Assembly (NCBI GenBank): GCA_030523345.1
Contig: JAUNIR010000015.1
Location: 1 to 38,084, forward strand
DNA: 38,084 nucleotides
Direction: 5' to 3'
DNA from: Lachnospiraceae bacterium
Lineage (GTDB): Bacteria > Bacillota > Clostridia > Lachnospirales > Lachnospiraceae
The position numbers and the translations under genes are program-made. This document shows positions 8,788-15,872 of the stretch, piece by piece (the first letter of the stretch is position 1; every line of letters begins with the position of its first letter). The notes beneath the pieces were generated by a model, which had not been told where the DNA came from, did not search any database, and saw nothing but the letters and a program-made list of their open reading frames with translations.

Positions 8788-9795
8788 TTACTTAAGACCT
8801 GCTGCTGCCTGAGCCTGTACCCATGCTGCATCTACTGCTGTCTTAGCTGCGATTGCATCAAGATTAGCCTGTGCTGCTGCAAGACCTGCTGCTGCCTTAG
8901 CTTCTCTGTCTGCTGCTGCTGTTGCGCATACTGACTTAGCTGCATCAATTGCTGCCTGACCTGCTGCGATACCTGCTGCTGCCTTAGCATCTCTATCTAC
9001 TGCTGCTGTTGCACATACTGACTTTGAAGCGTCAAGTGCTGCCTGTGCTGCTGCAACGCCAGCTGCTGCCTTAGCGTCTCTGTCTGCTGCTGCTGGAGCG
9101 ATTGCTGCCTTAGCTGCATCAAGTGCTGCCTGTGCTGCTGCAATACCAGCTGCTGCCTTAGCATCTCTGTCTGCTGCTGCTGGAGCGATTGCTGCCTTAG
9201 CTGCATCGATTGCTGCCTGTGCTGCTGCAATACCAGCTGCTGCCTTAGCGTCTCTGTCTACTGCTGCTGTTGCGCAAGCATCCTTAGCTGCATCAAGTGC
9301 TGCCTGTGCTGCTGCGATACCAGCTGCTGCCTTAGCGTCTCTGTCTGCTGCTGCTGGAGCGATTGCATCCTTAGCTGCGTCAAGTGCTGCCTGTGCTGCT
9401 GCAATACCAGCTGCTGCCTTAGCATCTCTGTCTACTGCTGCTGTTGCACATACTGACTTTGAAGCGTCAATTGCTGCCTGTGCTGATGCAACGCCAGCTG
9501 CTGCCTTAGCGTCTCTGTCTGCTGCTGCTGGAGCGATTACTGCCTGTGCTGCATCAAGTGCTGCCTGTGCTGATGCAAGACCAGCTACTGCCTTAGCATC
9601 TCTGTCTGCTGCTGCTGGAGCAATTGCTGCCTGTGCTGCATCAAGTGCTGCCTGTGCTGATGCAAGACCAGCTGCTGCCTGTGCCTGTACCCATGCTGCG
9701 TCTGAAGCTAAATCAGCCTTAACTGGAACAGCTACTGTTGCAACTGCAACTGTTGCAGCCATAATACCTGCTAATAATTTTGAAATACGTGACAT
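8788..9795 (-). CDS. Secreted alanine-rich 29-residue-repeat protein
   Basis: A 335-residue protein of unknown function. It has a Sec signal peptide (residues 1-27, hydrophobic core after MSRISKLLAG, likely cut after VKA). The mature part is about half alanine and consists of nine near-identical 29-residue repeats (residues 40-300) plus a divergent tenth. Each repeat starts AAAG and ends DRDAK. Two versions alternate: one with Ala-Pro in the middle (IAPAAADRDAK) and one with Cys-Ala-Thr (VCATAAVDRDAK). The array is bounded at both ends by DAAWVQAQAAAGL, which holds the only tryptophans. The pattern fits long amphipathic or alanine-zipper helices on the cell surface or in the medium. There is no LPxTG, SLH or lipobox anchor. 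An AGGAGG site lies seven bases before the ATG. It is the second gene of a pair with the paralogue at 9848-10411. Not a known family to me. Confidence 0.85.
   Translation of the reverse strand: MSRISKLLAGIMAATVAVATVAVPVKADLASDAAWVQAQAAAGLASAQAALDAAQAAIAPAAADRDAKAVAGLASAQAALDAAQAVIAPAAADRDAKAAAGVASAQAAIDASKSVCATAAVDRDAKAAAGIAAAQAALDAAKDAIAPAAADRDAKAAAGIAAAQAALDAAKDACATAAVDRDAKAAAGIAAAQAAIDAAKAAIAPAAADRDAKAAAGIAAAQAALDAAKAAIAPAAADRDAKAAAGVAAAQAALDASKSVCATAAVDRDAKAAAGIAAGQAAIDAAKSVCATAAADREAKAAAGLAAAQANLDAIAAKTAVDAAWVQAQAAAGLK
8809..9678 (-). repeat. Tandem 87-bp coding repeats (ten units)
   Basis: Ten back-to-back 87-bp units inside the alanine-rich gene, each encoding one 29-residue repeat; nine (8896-9678) are close copies and the tenth has diverged in its second half. 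The units are in frame with no spacer. Third-base differences are scattered between units, so the array is not a very recent expansion. It should be prone to copy-number change by recombination or slippage. Confidence 0.9.
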
Positions 9796-9847
9796 GTTAG
9801 TGTCCTCCTATAAATTTAATGTGTAAAACATTTTTACCTGAAATAAA

Positions 9848-10411
9848 TTAGTGTAAACCAGCTGCTGCCTGTGCCTGTACCCATGCTGCATCTGCTGCTG
9901 TCTTAGCTGCGATAGCATTAAGGTATGCCTGGCCTGATGCCATTCCTGCTGCTGCTTCAGCTGCAAGCTCCTGCTGACGTGCAATTGCAGCTGCCATACC
10001 TGCTGCTGCCTGTGCATCTCTTGCTGCTGCTGCATTGATGCATGTTGCCTGTGCTGCACTAATAGCTGCCTGATTTGCTGCCATTCCTGCTGCCGCCTGT
10101 GCTTCTCTTGTATTTGCAGCATTCACACATGTTGCCTGTGCTGCATCGAGTGCTGCCTGGCCTGATGCCATTCCTGCTGCTGCTGCCTTAGCGATATCCT
10201 CCTGATGAGCGACTGCTGCTGCCATTCCTGCTGCTGCCTGTGCTTCAACTGCAGCCTTATCCTTAGCTGCCTGTTCTGCAAGCTGCTGAAGGTATGCAAG
10301 ACCTGCATTAAGACCGTCTGAAGCTGCATCTGCCTTAACTGGCATGATTGTTACTGATGCAACAATAGCTGCGATAACTATTCCTGAAACAATTTTTGCA
10401 ATACGTGACAT
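9848..10411 (-). CDS. Secreted alanine-rich repeat protein, paralogue
   Basis: A 187-residue relative of the neighbouring 335-residue protein and the first gene of the pair. The signal peptide (MSRIAKIVSG..., likely cleavage after VKA at residue 28) is nearly the same, and the C-terminus is the same block, IAAKTAADAAWVQAQAAAGLH. The repeats are fewer and more varied. AAAG recurs at residues 59, 77, 106, 135 and 153, spacings of 18, 29, 29 and 18, so the units are 29 or 18 residues long. There are two cysteines, at 95 and 124, one repeat apart. Methionine follows AAAG here where its sister has Ile, Val or Leu. It has a GAGGAGG ribosome site. The gap to the second gene is 52 bases with no terminator. 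Function unknown; a secreted helical surface or matrix protein is the most I would infer. Confidence 0.83.
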   Translation of the reverse strand: MSRIAKIVSGIVIAAIVASVTIMPVKADAASDGLNAGLAYLQQLAEQAAKDKAAVEAQAAAGMAAAVAHQEDIAKAAAAGMASGQAALDAAQATCVNAANTREAQAAAGMAANQAAISAAQATCINAAAARDAQAAAGMAAAIARQQELAAEAAAGMASGQAYLNAIAAKTAADAAWVQAQAAAGLH

Positions 10412-10476
10412 AATAATGTCCTCCTCTATATAGTATAAGATAATCCCTATTTATACTCTGTTCCATCTAACATTTT

Positions 10477-10505
10477 ATTCTACATTTAATTAGTGTTCAT
10501 GTCAA
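10477..10505 (-). promoter_or_regulatory. Near-consensus sigma-A promoter of the alanine-rich pair
   Basis: Minus strand: TTGACA (10505-10500), a 17-base spacer, TAGAAT (10482-10477). This predicts a leader of about 60 bases before the ATG at 10411 and strong constitutive-type expression. The -35 box is perfect and the -10 box matches five of six. Confidence 0.75.
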
Positions 10506-10530
10506 TTTATAATAGCGAAAAAACGCCTAA

Positions 10531-10941
10531 TTATTCAACATCTGATGTACAACATGGGCACTTTGTAGCAGCTATGTTAATTTTTGACTTACAGTAAGGA
10601 CATTCCTTCTCTGTAGGAGCTGCTTCTGGCTCTGGTTTTCTCATCTTATTCATAGCTTTGATGATACAAAAAAGAACAAACGCAATCAAAAGGAAATTTA
10701 TTATTGATGCAATAAATGCTCCATAGTTGATTGATGCAGCATCTTCTGCGTCAGAAAGCTTGATACTAAGTGCTGCAAAATCCACCCCACCAGTTAATAC
10801 AGAGATAAGTGGCATTACAATATCATTTACGACTGAATTAACTATTGCAGTGAATGCACCACCTATAATAATACCAACAGCCATATCCATAACATTTCCT
10901 CTGGATATAAACTTCTTGTACTCGTCAAAAAACTTTTTCAT
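10531..10941 (-). CDS. mscL: Large-conductance mechanosensitive channel with zinc ribbon
   Basis: MscL forms a homopentameric pore in the cytoplasmic membrane that opens under membrane tension and releases solutes on osmotic downshock. The 136-residue protein starts MKKFFDEYKKFISRGNVMDMAVGIIIGGAF, the typical MscL N-terminal helix and first TM segment (about 17-45). The second TM segment is about 72-97. The tail is unusual: instead of only a charged helix it ends in a four-cysteine zinc ribbon (C114, C117, C128, C131; CPYC and CPCC). A GGAG site lies eight bases before the ATG. The gene stands alone with its own promoter and is divergent from the GH5 gene. Channel assignment is secure; the role of the ribbon is unknown. 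Confidence 0.96.
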   Translation of the reverse strand: MKKFFDEYKKFISRGNVMDMAVGIIIGGAFTAIVNSVVNDIVMPLISVLTGGVDFAALSIKLSDAEDAASINYGAFIASIINFLLIAFVLFCIIKAMNKMRKPEPEAAPTEKECPYCKSKINIAATKCPCCTSDVE

Positions 10942-10982
10942 CCTTGATTCTCCTTCAATATTTGTAGTCTAAACTATGTATA

Positions 10983-11011
10983 ATTATATATTTTATTCTT
11001 GAATTATACAA
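10983..11011 (-). promoter_or_regulatory. Sigma-A promoter of mscL
   Basis: Minus strand: TTGTAT (11011-11006), 17 bases, TATAAT (10988-10983). It lies about 40 bases upstream of the mscL ATG in the divergent region shared with the GH5 gene. I see no equally good promoter for GH5 in the remaining bases, although TTGAAT at 10999 on the plus strand is a possible weak -35. Confidence 0.6.
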
Positions 11012-11087
11012 ATGTAATATGGTAAAAAAATAACTGATAGAAGCTTAATTTTTTATCAATTTATTACAAAAAAGAGAGGTTATACTA

Positions 11088-12116
11088 ATGCGTAATTTTG
11101 ACGGTTTCACAAAAGGCATCAATCTTGGTGGTTGGCTCTCCCAGCACGAGCTAACAGATGAGCATATGAACACTTTCATCAAGGAAGAAGATATTAAAAA
11201 AATTGCCGAAACAAAAGTTGATCATATAAGACTTCCTATTGACTATTCAGTAATTGAGAACGAGGATGGCACAGACAAGCCAAACGGTTACAAGCACATT
11301 GACAACTGCTTTGAATGGTGTAGAAAATACGGTCTTAACATGGTATTAGACCTTCATAAAGCTGCCGGTTACATTTTTGATGATGCTGAAAACTGCAAAG
11401 GTTTCTTTGAAGACAAAGAGCTTCAAGACAGATTCAAAAAGCTTTGGGACAAATTATCAAAAAGATACGGTTCATATCCTGAAAACATGGCGTTTGAAAT
11501 TCTTAATGAAGTTGTTGATCCAGATGTTAAAGATTTGTGGAATGACATAGCAGAAGAAACAATAAAAGTCATTAGAAAAAACGCACCTGATTCTTGGATT
11601 CTTATTGGTGGCACAAGAAACAACAGCGTTGTATCTGTTAAAGAGCTCAAGGCTCCATATGATAATAAAATAGCATTTAACTTCCACTGCTATGAACCAC
11701 TTATATTTACTCACCAGGCAGCTTATTGGGTTCCTGGAATGACCGATGATTTCAAGATCTCTTATCCTAAAGATCTTGGCGAGTACTACGAAATCGCTGT
11801 CAAAACAATTGGTGAATTCTACGCTGGCCTTACTAAAGGTTATGATGGCACAATGTGTGACAAAGAGTTCTTCAAACGTTATTTCAAAGAAGCTGTTGAT
11901 ATAGCAGACAAATACAATGTCCCACTATACTGTGGTGAATACGGTGTTATAGACAGAGCCGATCCAGAAGGCACTCTTAATTGGTTCAAGGATATTAACG
12001 CCGCCTTCGAAGAATATGGAATTTCAAGAAGTGTATGGTCTTACAAGGAAATGGATTTCGGACTTATAGATGAGCATTATGCTAGCATATATGATGAATT
12101 AATTAAGTACTTGTAG
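11088..12116 (+). CDS. Glycoside hydrolase family 5, intracellular
   Basis: A 342-residue retaining beta-glycosidase of the GH5 (cellulase/glucanase) family with a TIM-barrel fold. Visible markers are GINLGGWLS near the N-terminus, HIRLPIDY (R48), LDLHKA (H90), the acid/base in FEILNEV (N140-E141), HCYEP (H200, Y202), the nucleophile in YCGEYGV (E284) and a late tryptophan in SVWSYKEMDFG (W317). There is no signal peptide, carbohydrate-binding module or dockerin, so it should act in the cytoplasm on imported oligosaccharides; glucoside, mannoside or another linkage cannot be told from sequence. A GAGAGG site lies upstream of the ATG. It is the only plus-strand gene in the first 21 kb, monocistronic, and followed by a terminator. 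Confidence 0.93.
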   Translation: MRNFDGFTKGINLGGWLSQHELTDEHMNTFIKEEDIKKIAETKVDHIRLPIDYSVIENEDGTDKPNGYKHIDNCFEWCRKYGLNMVLDLHKAAGYIFDDAENCKGFFEDKELQDRFKKLWDKLSKRYGSYPENMAFEILNEVVDPDVKDLWNDIAEETIKVIRKNAPDSWILIGGTRNNSVVSVKELKAPYDNKIAFNFHCYEPLIFTHQAAYWVPGMTDDFKISYPKDLGEYYEIAVKTIGEFYAGLTKGYDGTMCDKEFFKRYFKEAVDIADKYNVPLYCGEYGVIDRADPEGTLNWFKDINAAFEEYGISRSVWSYKEMDFGLIDEHYASIYDELIKYL

Positions 12117-12142
12117 TAATGGTAAAATAGGACAAATATGAT

Positions 12143-12176
12143 AAAAGCGTAGCGGATTTACTCCACTACGCTTTTT
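12143..12176. terminator. Bidirectional terminator between GH5 and the ABC operon
   Basis: Stem AAAAGCGTAG / CTACGCTTTT (12143-12152 and 12166-12175), with a possible inner GGA/TCC pairing across a C-A mismatch, flanked by A and T runs. It lies between convergent genes and can end both the GH5 transcript and the minus-strand ABC transporter transcript. Confidence 0.88.
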
Positions 12177-12240
12177 ATATACAAATTATTCTCTCTGCTA
12201 TGATGTCATAAGTTCACAGCAAGACCATTTGCAATCACAT

Positions 12241-13026
12241 TTAAGATAACAGAATCCTATCGTTATCAAGTGCCTTTCCAGAACCCTCCTTAAACTTATC
12301 AAGAAGATCATTTACGCCGAGTCCCTTCTTTGCTTCCTCATCTATGTCTAGTACTATCTTACCACTATCCATCATAAGAACTCTATTACCCATATCAAGT
12401 GCATTCTGCATATTGTGAGTTACCATCAAAGTAGTAATCTTATGTTCCTTAACGATACTATTTGTTATTTCAAGCACTTTCTCAGCTGTAGCTGGATCAA
12501 GAGCGGCCGTATGCTCATCTAAAAGTAAAAGCTTCGGCACGTCAAGAGTCGCCATCATAAGTGTGAGTGCCTGTCTCTGTCCACCTGACAAAAGGCCTAC
12601 AGGCTGTTTCATTCTATCCTCAAGTCCCATCCCAAGGAGCGCTAGTCTTTCTCTAAATCTAGCTCTGTCTTCCTTTGAAATACTCGAAAACCATCCACCA
12701 TGGCCAGCTGCAAGACTAAGATTTTCTTCAATACTCATGCCTGGTGCAGAACCTCTCATAGGATCCTGAAAAAGTCTTCCTATTCTTCTAGCTCTTTCAT
12801 GAACCTTTGTAAAAGTAATATCCTCACCGTCAAGCACTACCGATCCAGTATCTGTCATAAAGTCGCCGCATATTGCATTGAACATTGTAGACTTTCCTGC
12901 ACCATTCGAACCAATTATTGTTGCAAAATCGCCTGGCTTTAAGTGAAGGTTTACTCCTGAAAGTGCTGTCTTCTCATTAACAGTACCTGCATTGAAGGTT
13001 TTAGTGATATTTGTTAATTTAAGCAT
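12241..13026 (-). CDS. ABC importer ATP-binding protein (TrpZ-like)
   Basis: The 261-residue ATPase of an ABC importer; it powers solute uptake at the inner face of the membrane. Walker A is GSNGAGKST (residues 39-47), the signature is LLSGGQRQALTLMMA, Walker B is LLLLDEHTAALDP, and the switch histidine is in MVTHNM. I start it at the ATG at 13026, eight bases after GGGAGG, not at the GTG two codons upstream, which sits too close to that site. It overlaps the permease gene by a few bases and is the last gene of a three-gene operon with the permease and a lipoprotein. The set matches the TrpXYZ type of uncharacterised importers. The substrate is unproven; aromatic amino acids are likely from family precedent. 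Confidence 0.93.
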   Translation of the reverse strand: MLKLTNITKTFNAGTVNEKTALSGVNLHLKPGDFATIIGSNGAGKSTMFNAICGDFMTDTGSVVLDGEDITFTKVHERARRIGRLFQDPMRGSAPGMSIEENLSLAAGHGGWFSSISKEDRARFRERLALLGMGLEDRMKQPVGLLSGGQRQALTLMMATLDVPKLLLLDEHTAALDPATAEKVLEITNSIVKEHKITTLMVTHNMQNALDMGNRVLMMDSGKIVLDIDEEAKKGLGVNDLLDKFKEGSGKALDNDRILLS

Positions 13027-13954
13027 TTTCACTACCTCCCTTCTTTGCTTTAAGTCTTCTTAAGAGCATTGGATACTGGCTCTTTAAGTATGGTCCTGAA
13101 ATTGCAATTACAACTATTACAGAAGAAACAAACTTAAGCATGAATGCCGGCATATTGAATCTCAATGCAATTGTGTAAACAATTCTAAATATAACCGATC
13201 CTAATACTACACCTACTGCTCTTTTTAGTATGCTTCCCTTTCCCATAAAAGTATTTCCAATAAGGAGTGAAGCAAGAGCAACTGTGAGCATTCCAGAACC
13301 TATATCTATGCTGACAGACTTCTGAGCCTGCCCTAAGAGACATCCAGAGAGACCTGTAAAAGCATTTGCCACACAAAGTCCCACTGTCGTCGTAAATACT
13401 GGATCAATTGATGATGATTTAACCATGTCCTGATTATTACCAGTAGCTCTAATTGCAAGACCAAGCCTTGTTCTTAAAAACATTGTGAGGAATGCAATTA
13501 TTACAGCAACAATAATTGCTGTGACTATTAGTATATTCCTACTACCTACTGTTGAATTATTAAAAGCTGACTTAAACATTGTAAATACTGTCTCTGTTTT
13601 ATTCATGTTAAGAAGGGATGACCCTCCCATAACTGCAATATTCACAGAATAAAGAGCAGTGTTAACAATGATACCCGCAAGTAGGCTATCAACTCCCATT
13701 CTTGTCTGAAGAAAAGCTGTAACAAATCCAGAAATAACACCTGCTAACATCGCTGCAGGAATCGATAATAATGGATGACCAGAAATTGCCACTACAGCTC
13801 CAACACATGCCCCAAATGTAAAGCATCCATCTGTTGAAAGGTCACAAACATTAAGCATTGAATAGCTCAAAAAAAGTGCCAAAACTGTAAGCGAACAAAT
13901 AAGTCCAAGTTGTAATGCTGTTTCTCCTAAATTAAATACAATAGCTAAGGACAT
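13019..13954 (-). CDS. ABC importer permease (TrpY-like)
   Basis: A 311-residue membrane protein with about eight to ten hydrophobic helices. It is of the branched-chain/ribose-type permease superfamily, as seen in LSYSMLNVCDLSTDGCFTFGACVGAV and GLAIRATGNNQDMVKSSSID, the latter being the cytoplasmic coupling loop that touches the ATPase. One permease gene only, so the channel is probably a homodimer. A GAGGAG site lies five bases before the ATG, and the gap to the lipoprotein gene is 14 bases. It works with the proteins encoded on either side. Confidence 0.92.
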   Translation of the reverse strand: MSLAIVFNLGETALQLGLICSLTVLALFLSYSMLNVCDLSTDGCFTFGACVGAVVAISGHPLLSIPAAMLAGVISGFVTAFLQTRMGVDSLLAGIIVNTALYSVNIAVMGGSSLLNMNKTETVFTMFKSAFNNSTVGSRNILIVTAIIVAVIIAFLTMFLRTRLGLAIRATGNNQDMVKSSSIDPVFTTTVGLCVANAFTGLSGCLLGQAQKSVSIDIGSGMLTVALASLLIGNTFMGKGSILKRAVGVVLGSVIFRIVYTIALRFNMPAFMLKFVSSVIVVIAISGPYLKSQYPMLLRRLKAKKGGSENA

Positions 13955-13968
13955 GATTTCTCCTCAAA

Positions 13969-15090
13969 TTATTCAAAGCTTTCTGCTGTCTGAATTGGAT
14001 TAACCTGTGTACACATAGGTGCAAACACTGATTTAATATCGTCATAGTTCAAACCAATAGCTTCACATGTCTCTGTATTAATTGTTGCTGTACCATTGTC
14101 AAATGTCATGACAGGTGTTGTTGCTGGATTTGCACCATTAACAAGAATTTCATAAACCATGTTAGCTGTCTCTACACCAAGATTAGCATAGTCAACACCA
14201 TAGCCTAAGAACGCACCATTAAGTGCAAATGAATCAGCTCCTGTATAATGTGGAATCTTTGCATCAATGAACTTCTCATAAATTGAAAGTTCAGCTGTCA
14301 TGATAGTGTTATCTGTTGGTGTAAAGATTGCATCAACCTGATCTGCAACAAGTGCATCTGCAGCAAGCATAACTTCATCTGTTGTTGTACCTGTACGATC
14401 AACGTATTCAATACCCTTCTCATCAAGGTAAGCCTTTGCATTTGTAATAGGTGTTGTTGATGAATCCTGACCCTGGTCATATAAGAAACCAATCTTCTTT
14501 GCATCTGGGTTCTGAGCTAAGATAAGGTTCATAATTGCATTTGTGTCAAGGAAATCTGATGTACCTGTGATATTTGCTCCAGGAGCGGCATTGCTTTCAA
14601 CAAGTGCAGCACCTTCTGGATCTGATACTGCTGAAAATACTACTGGCATATCCGTTCCTTCTGTTGCTGCCTGCATAGCCATTGCTACAGGTGTAGCAAC
14701 ACCTACCATTAAATCAACCTGATCTGCCTGGAAGTTTGCAATAATCTGGTTAAGAACTGTTGCATCTGCATTACAGTTATCATAAAGAATTTCAAACTTT
14801 ACTTCAGATGTTTCTAATGACTTAAGCTGCGCCTGAATATTTTCTACAATCTGATTAAGTGAAGCATCATCTACATAGTTACAAATACCAATCTTATAAA
14901 CAGTTGAAGCGCTAACTGTTGTATCACCATCTGCTACGACTTCTTCTGTCTCTGGTGCTGCTGCTTCTTCTGTCTTACCTGCTTCTGCTGCAGGTGCTGC
15001 TGCATTCGAACCACATGCTACAAGACCAAAAGCCATAGCTGTGATAAGTAATGCTGCAGTTAACTTTTTAACTACATTCATTTTTTTCAT
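13969..15090 (-). CDS. ABC importer substrate-binding lipoprotein (TrpX-like)
   Basis: A 373-residue solute-binding protein of the ABC_sub_bind family (PF04392, the TrpX group). It begins MKKMNVVKKLTAALLITAMA with the lipobox LVACGS, so it is lipid-anchored outside the membrane. A low-complexity Ala/Glu linker follows, then two Rossmann-like lobes (YKIGICNYVDDASLNQIVENI; DLMVGVATPVAMAMQ; PVVFSAVSDPEGAALV; KIGFLYDQGQDSS). I start it at the ATG at 15090, which has GGGAG at good spacing; the same frame extends 26 codons further through the promoter region, which is not plausible. It is first in the operon and has its own promoter. TrpX relatives bind tryptophan or tyrosine; here the substrate is inferred only. 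Confidence 0.93.
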   Translation of the reverse strand: MKKMNVVKKLTAALLITAMAFGLVACGSNAAAPAAEAGKTEEAAAPETEEVVADGDTTVSASTVYKIGICNYVDDASLNQIVENIQAQLKSLETSEVKFEILYDNCNADATVLNQIIANFQADQVDLMVGVATPVAMAMQAATEGTDMPVVFSAVSDPEGAALVESNAAPGANITGTSDFLDTNAIMNLILAQNPDAKKIGFLYDQGQDSSTTPITNAKAYLDEKGIEYVDRTGTTTDEVMLAADALVADQVDAIFTPTDNTIMTAELSIYEKFIDAKIPHYTGADSFALNGAFLGYGVDYANLGVETANMVYEILVNGANPATTPVMTFDNGTATINTETCEAIGLNYDDIKSVFAPMCTQVNPIQTAESFE

Positions 15091-15138
15091 AATAATCTCC
15101 CTTTCTGTCACTAATTGCGACAATAAACATACCGATAA

Positions 15139-15168
15139 ATTATAACTTTTTTTCACAGTTTCAGTCAA
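15139..15168 (-). promoter_or_regulatory. Sigma-A promoter of the ABC importer operon
   Basis: Minus strand: TTGACT (15168-15163), an 18-base spacer, TATAAT (15144-15139). It begins directly after the U-run of the upstream terminator. The leader to the ATG at 15090 is only about 40 bases, which leaves no room for a T-box or other large riboswitch. Confidence 0.78.
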
Positions 15169-15169
15169 T

Positions 15170-15195
15170 AAAAAAAGCCTTAAATAAGGCTTTTT
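15170..15195 (-). terminator. Terminator overlapping the stop codon of the YkgJ-like gene
   Basis: A perfect 11-bp stem AAAAAGCCTTA / TAAGGCTTTTT around a two-base core (15172-15182 and 15185-15195), followed on the minus strand by a run of seven T. The stop codon at 15180-15182 lies within the stem. It ends the transcript coming from the DUF362-DMT-hydrolase-YkgJ run. Confidence 0.88.
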
Positions 15196-15833
15196 ACTTT
15201 GTTTATTCTTGTATAAAAGTCGTTATAGAACTCCTCATCATATGACGTTCTATAAAAAATCTGTAAAATTGCTGAATTAATTTGGTTTGATTCTTCATCC
15301 GAAGCCGACTTCACATACTCCATTAAATCCATTAGGAAGTAGTGCCAATCACATACAAACTTTTCATATTTCGTCAATTCCTTTGTCCCAAGCCAGTTCT
15401 TGATTTTCACCTTAGTTTTGGAAGGATGAGGACACTCATCTTTTTGTAGAAAATAATAAAAAGATTCATTCTCATAAGCTCTTCCAAGGGGAAACAACCT
15501 ACAAATTCCAGATCTATAATCATGAATTTTGCATCGACCCTCCTCATTTAAAAAAGTACAGGCTTTCGTGTCAGCATCCATCATAAGTGTCGGAATAATA
15601 ATTCCTCTGTCTACGCTAAGTTCTATGTGTCGATTAACTAATGAATCAAAATTCTCACCGTTTAGCCCAGAAATCATCCTATGTATATCGTATGGGTCAA
15701 GTGTTATAAGCCCATCCATTTCCCTGCAGCACTTACTACACCCATAACATTCGTTACATCCAATTTTTACGATGTCGGATGATGTATATTTTTTTCCATC
15801 TGAAATTTCATTTATATCAATGTTTCGTTCCAT
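15180..15833 (-). CDS. YkgJ-like cysteine-cluster protein
   Basis: A 217-residue protein of the YkgJ/UPF0153 group, named for cysteine clusters that probably bind zinc or an Fe-S centre. Cysteines fall at 26, 29, 32, 35 and 36 (CNECYGCSKCC) and at 92, 101 and 111 (CTFLNEEGRCKIHDYRSGICRLFPLGR), the family layout. The rest is helical with no TM segment, so it should be cytosolic. The molecular role of the family is not established. The ribosome site is weak. It lies 39 bases after the lipase-like gene and is the last gene before a terminator. Confidence 0.87.
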   Translation of the reverse strand: MERNIDINEISDGKKYTSSDIVKIGCNECYGCSKCCREMDGLITLDPYDIHRMISGLNGENFDSLVNRHIELSVDRGIIIPTLMMDADTKACTFLNEEGRCKIHDYRSGICRLFPLGRAYENESFYYFLQKDECPHPSKTKVKIKNWLGTKELTKYEKFVCDWHYFLMDLMEYVKSASDEESNQINSAILQIFYRTSYDEEFYNDFYTRINKVKSLI

Positions 15834-15872
15834 ATACTACGACCATTACTACTTTATTCTGCTATCAGATAA

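Noticed and set aside
8809-9678. CRISPR-like array
   Set aside because: The 87-bp units are contiguous and in frame, with no unique spacers, no leader and no cas genes nearby; it is a protein repeat.
8997-10329. Glutamine-rich frames (MQQHRQQSM-like) inside the alanine-rich genes on the same strand
   Set aside because: They are frame-shifted readings of GCT/GCA-rich repeats, have no ribosome sites, and are covered by frames with signal peptides and good starts.
10514-10527. GCG-A6-CGC hairpin after mscL as a terminator
   Set aside because: The stem is only three base pairs and no T-run follows in the mscL direction; too weak to call.
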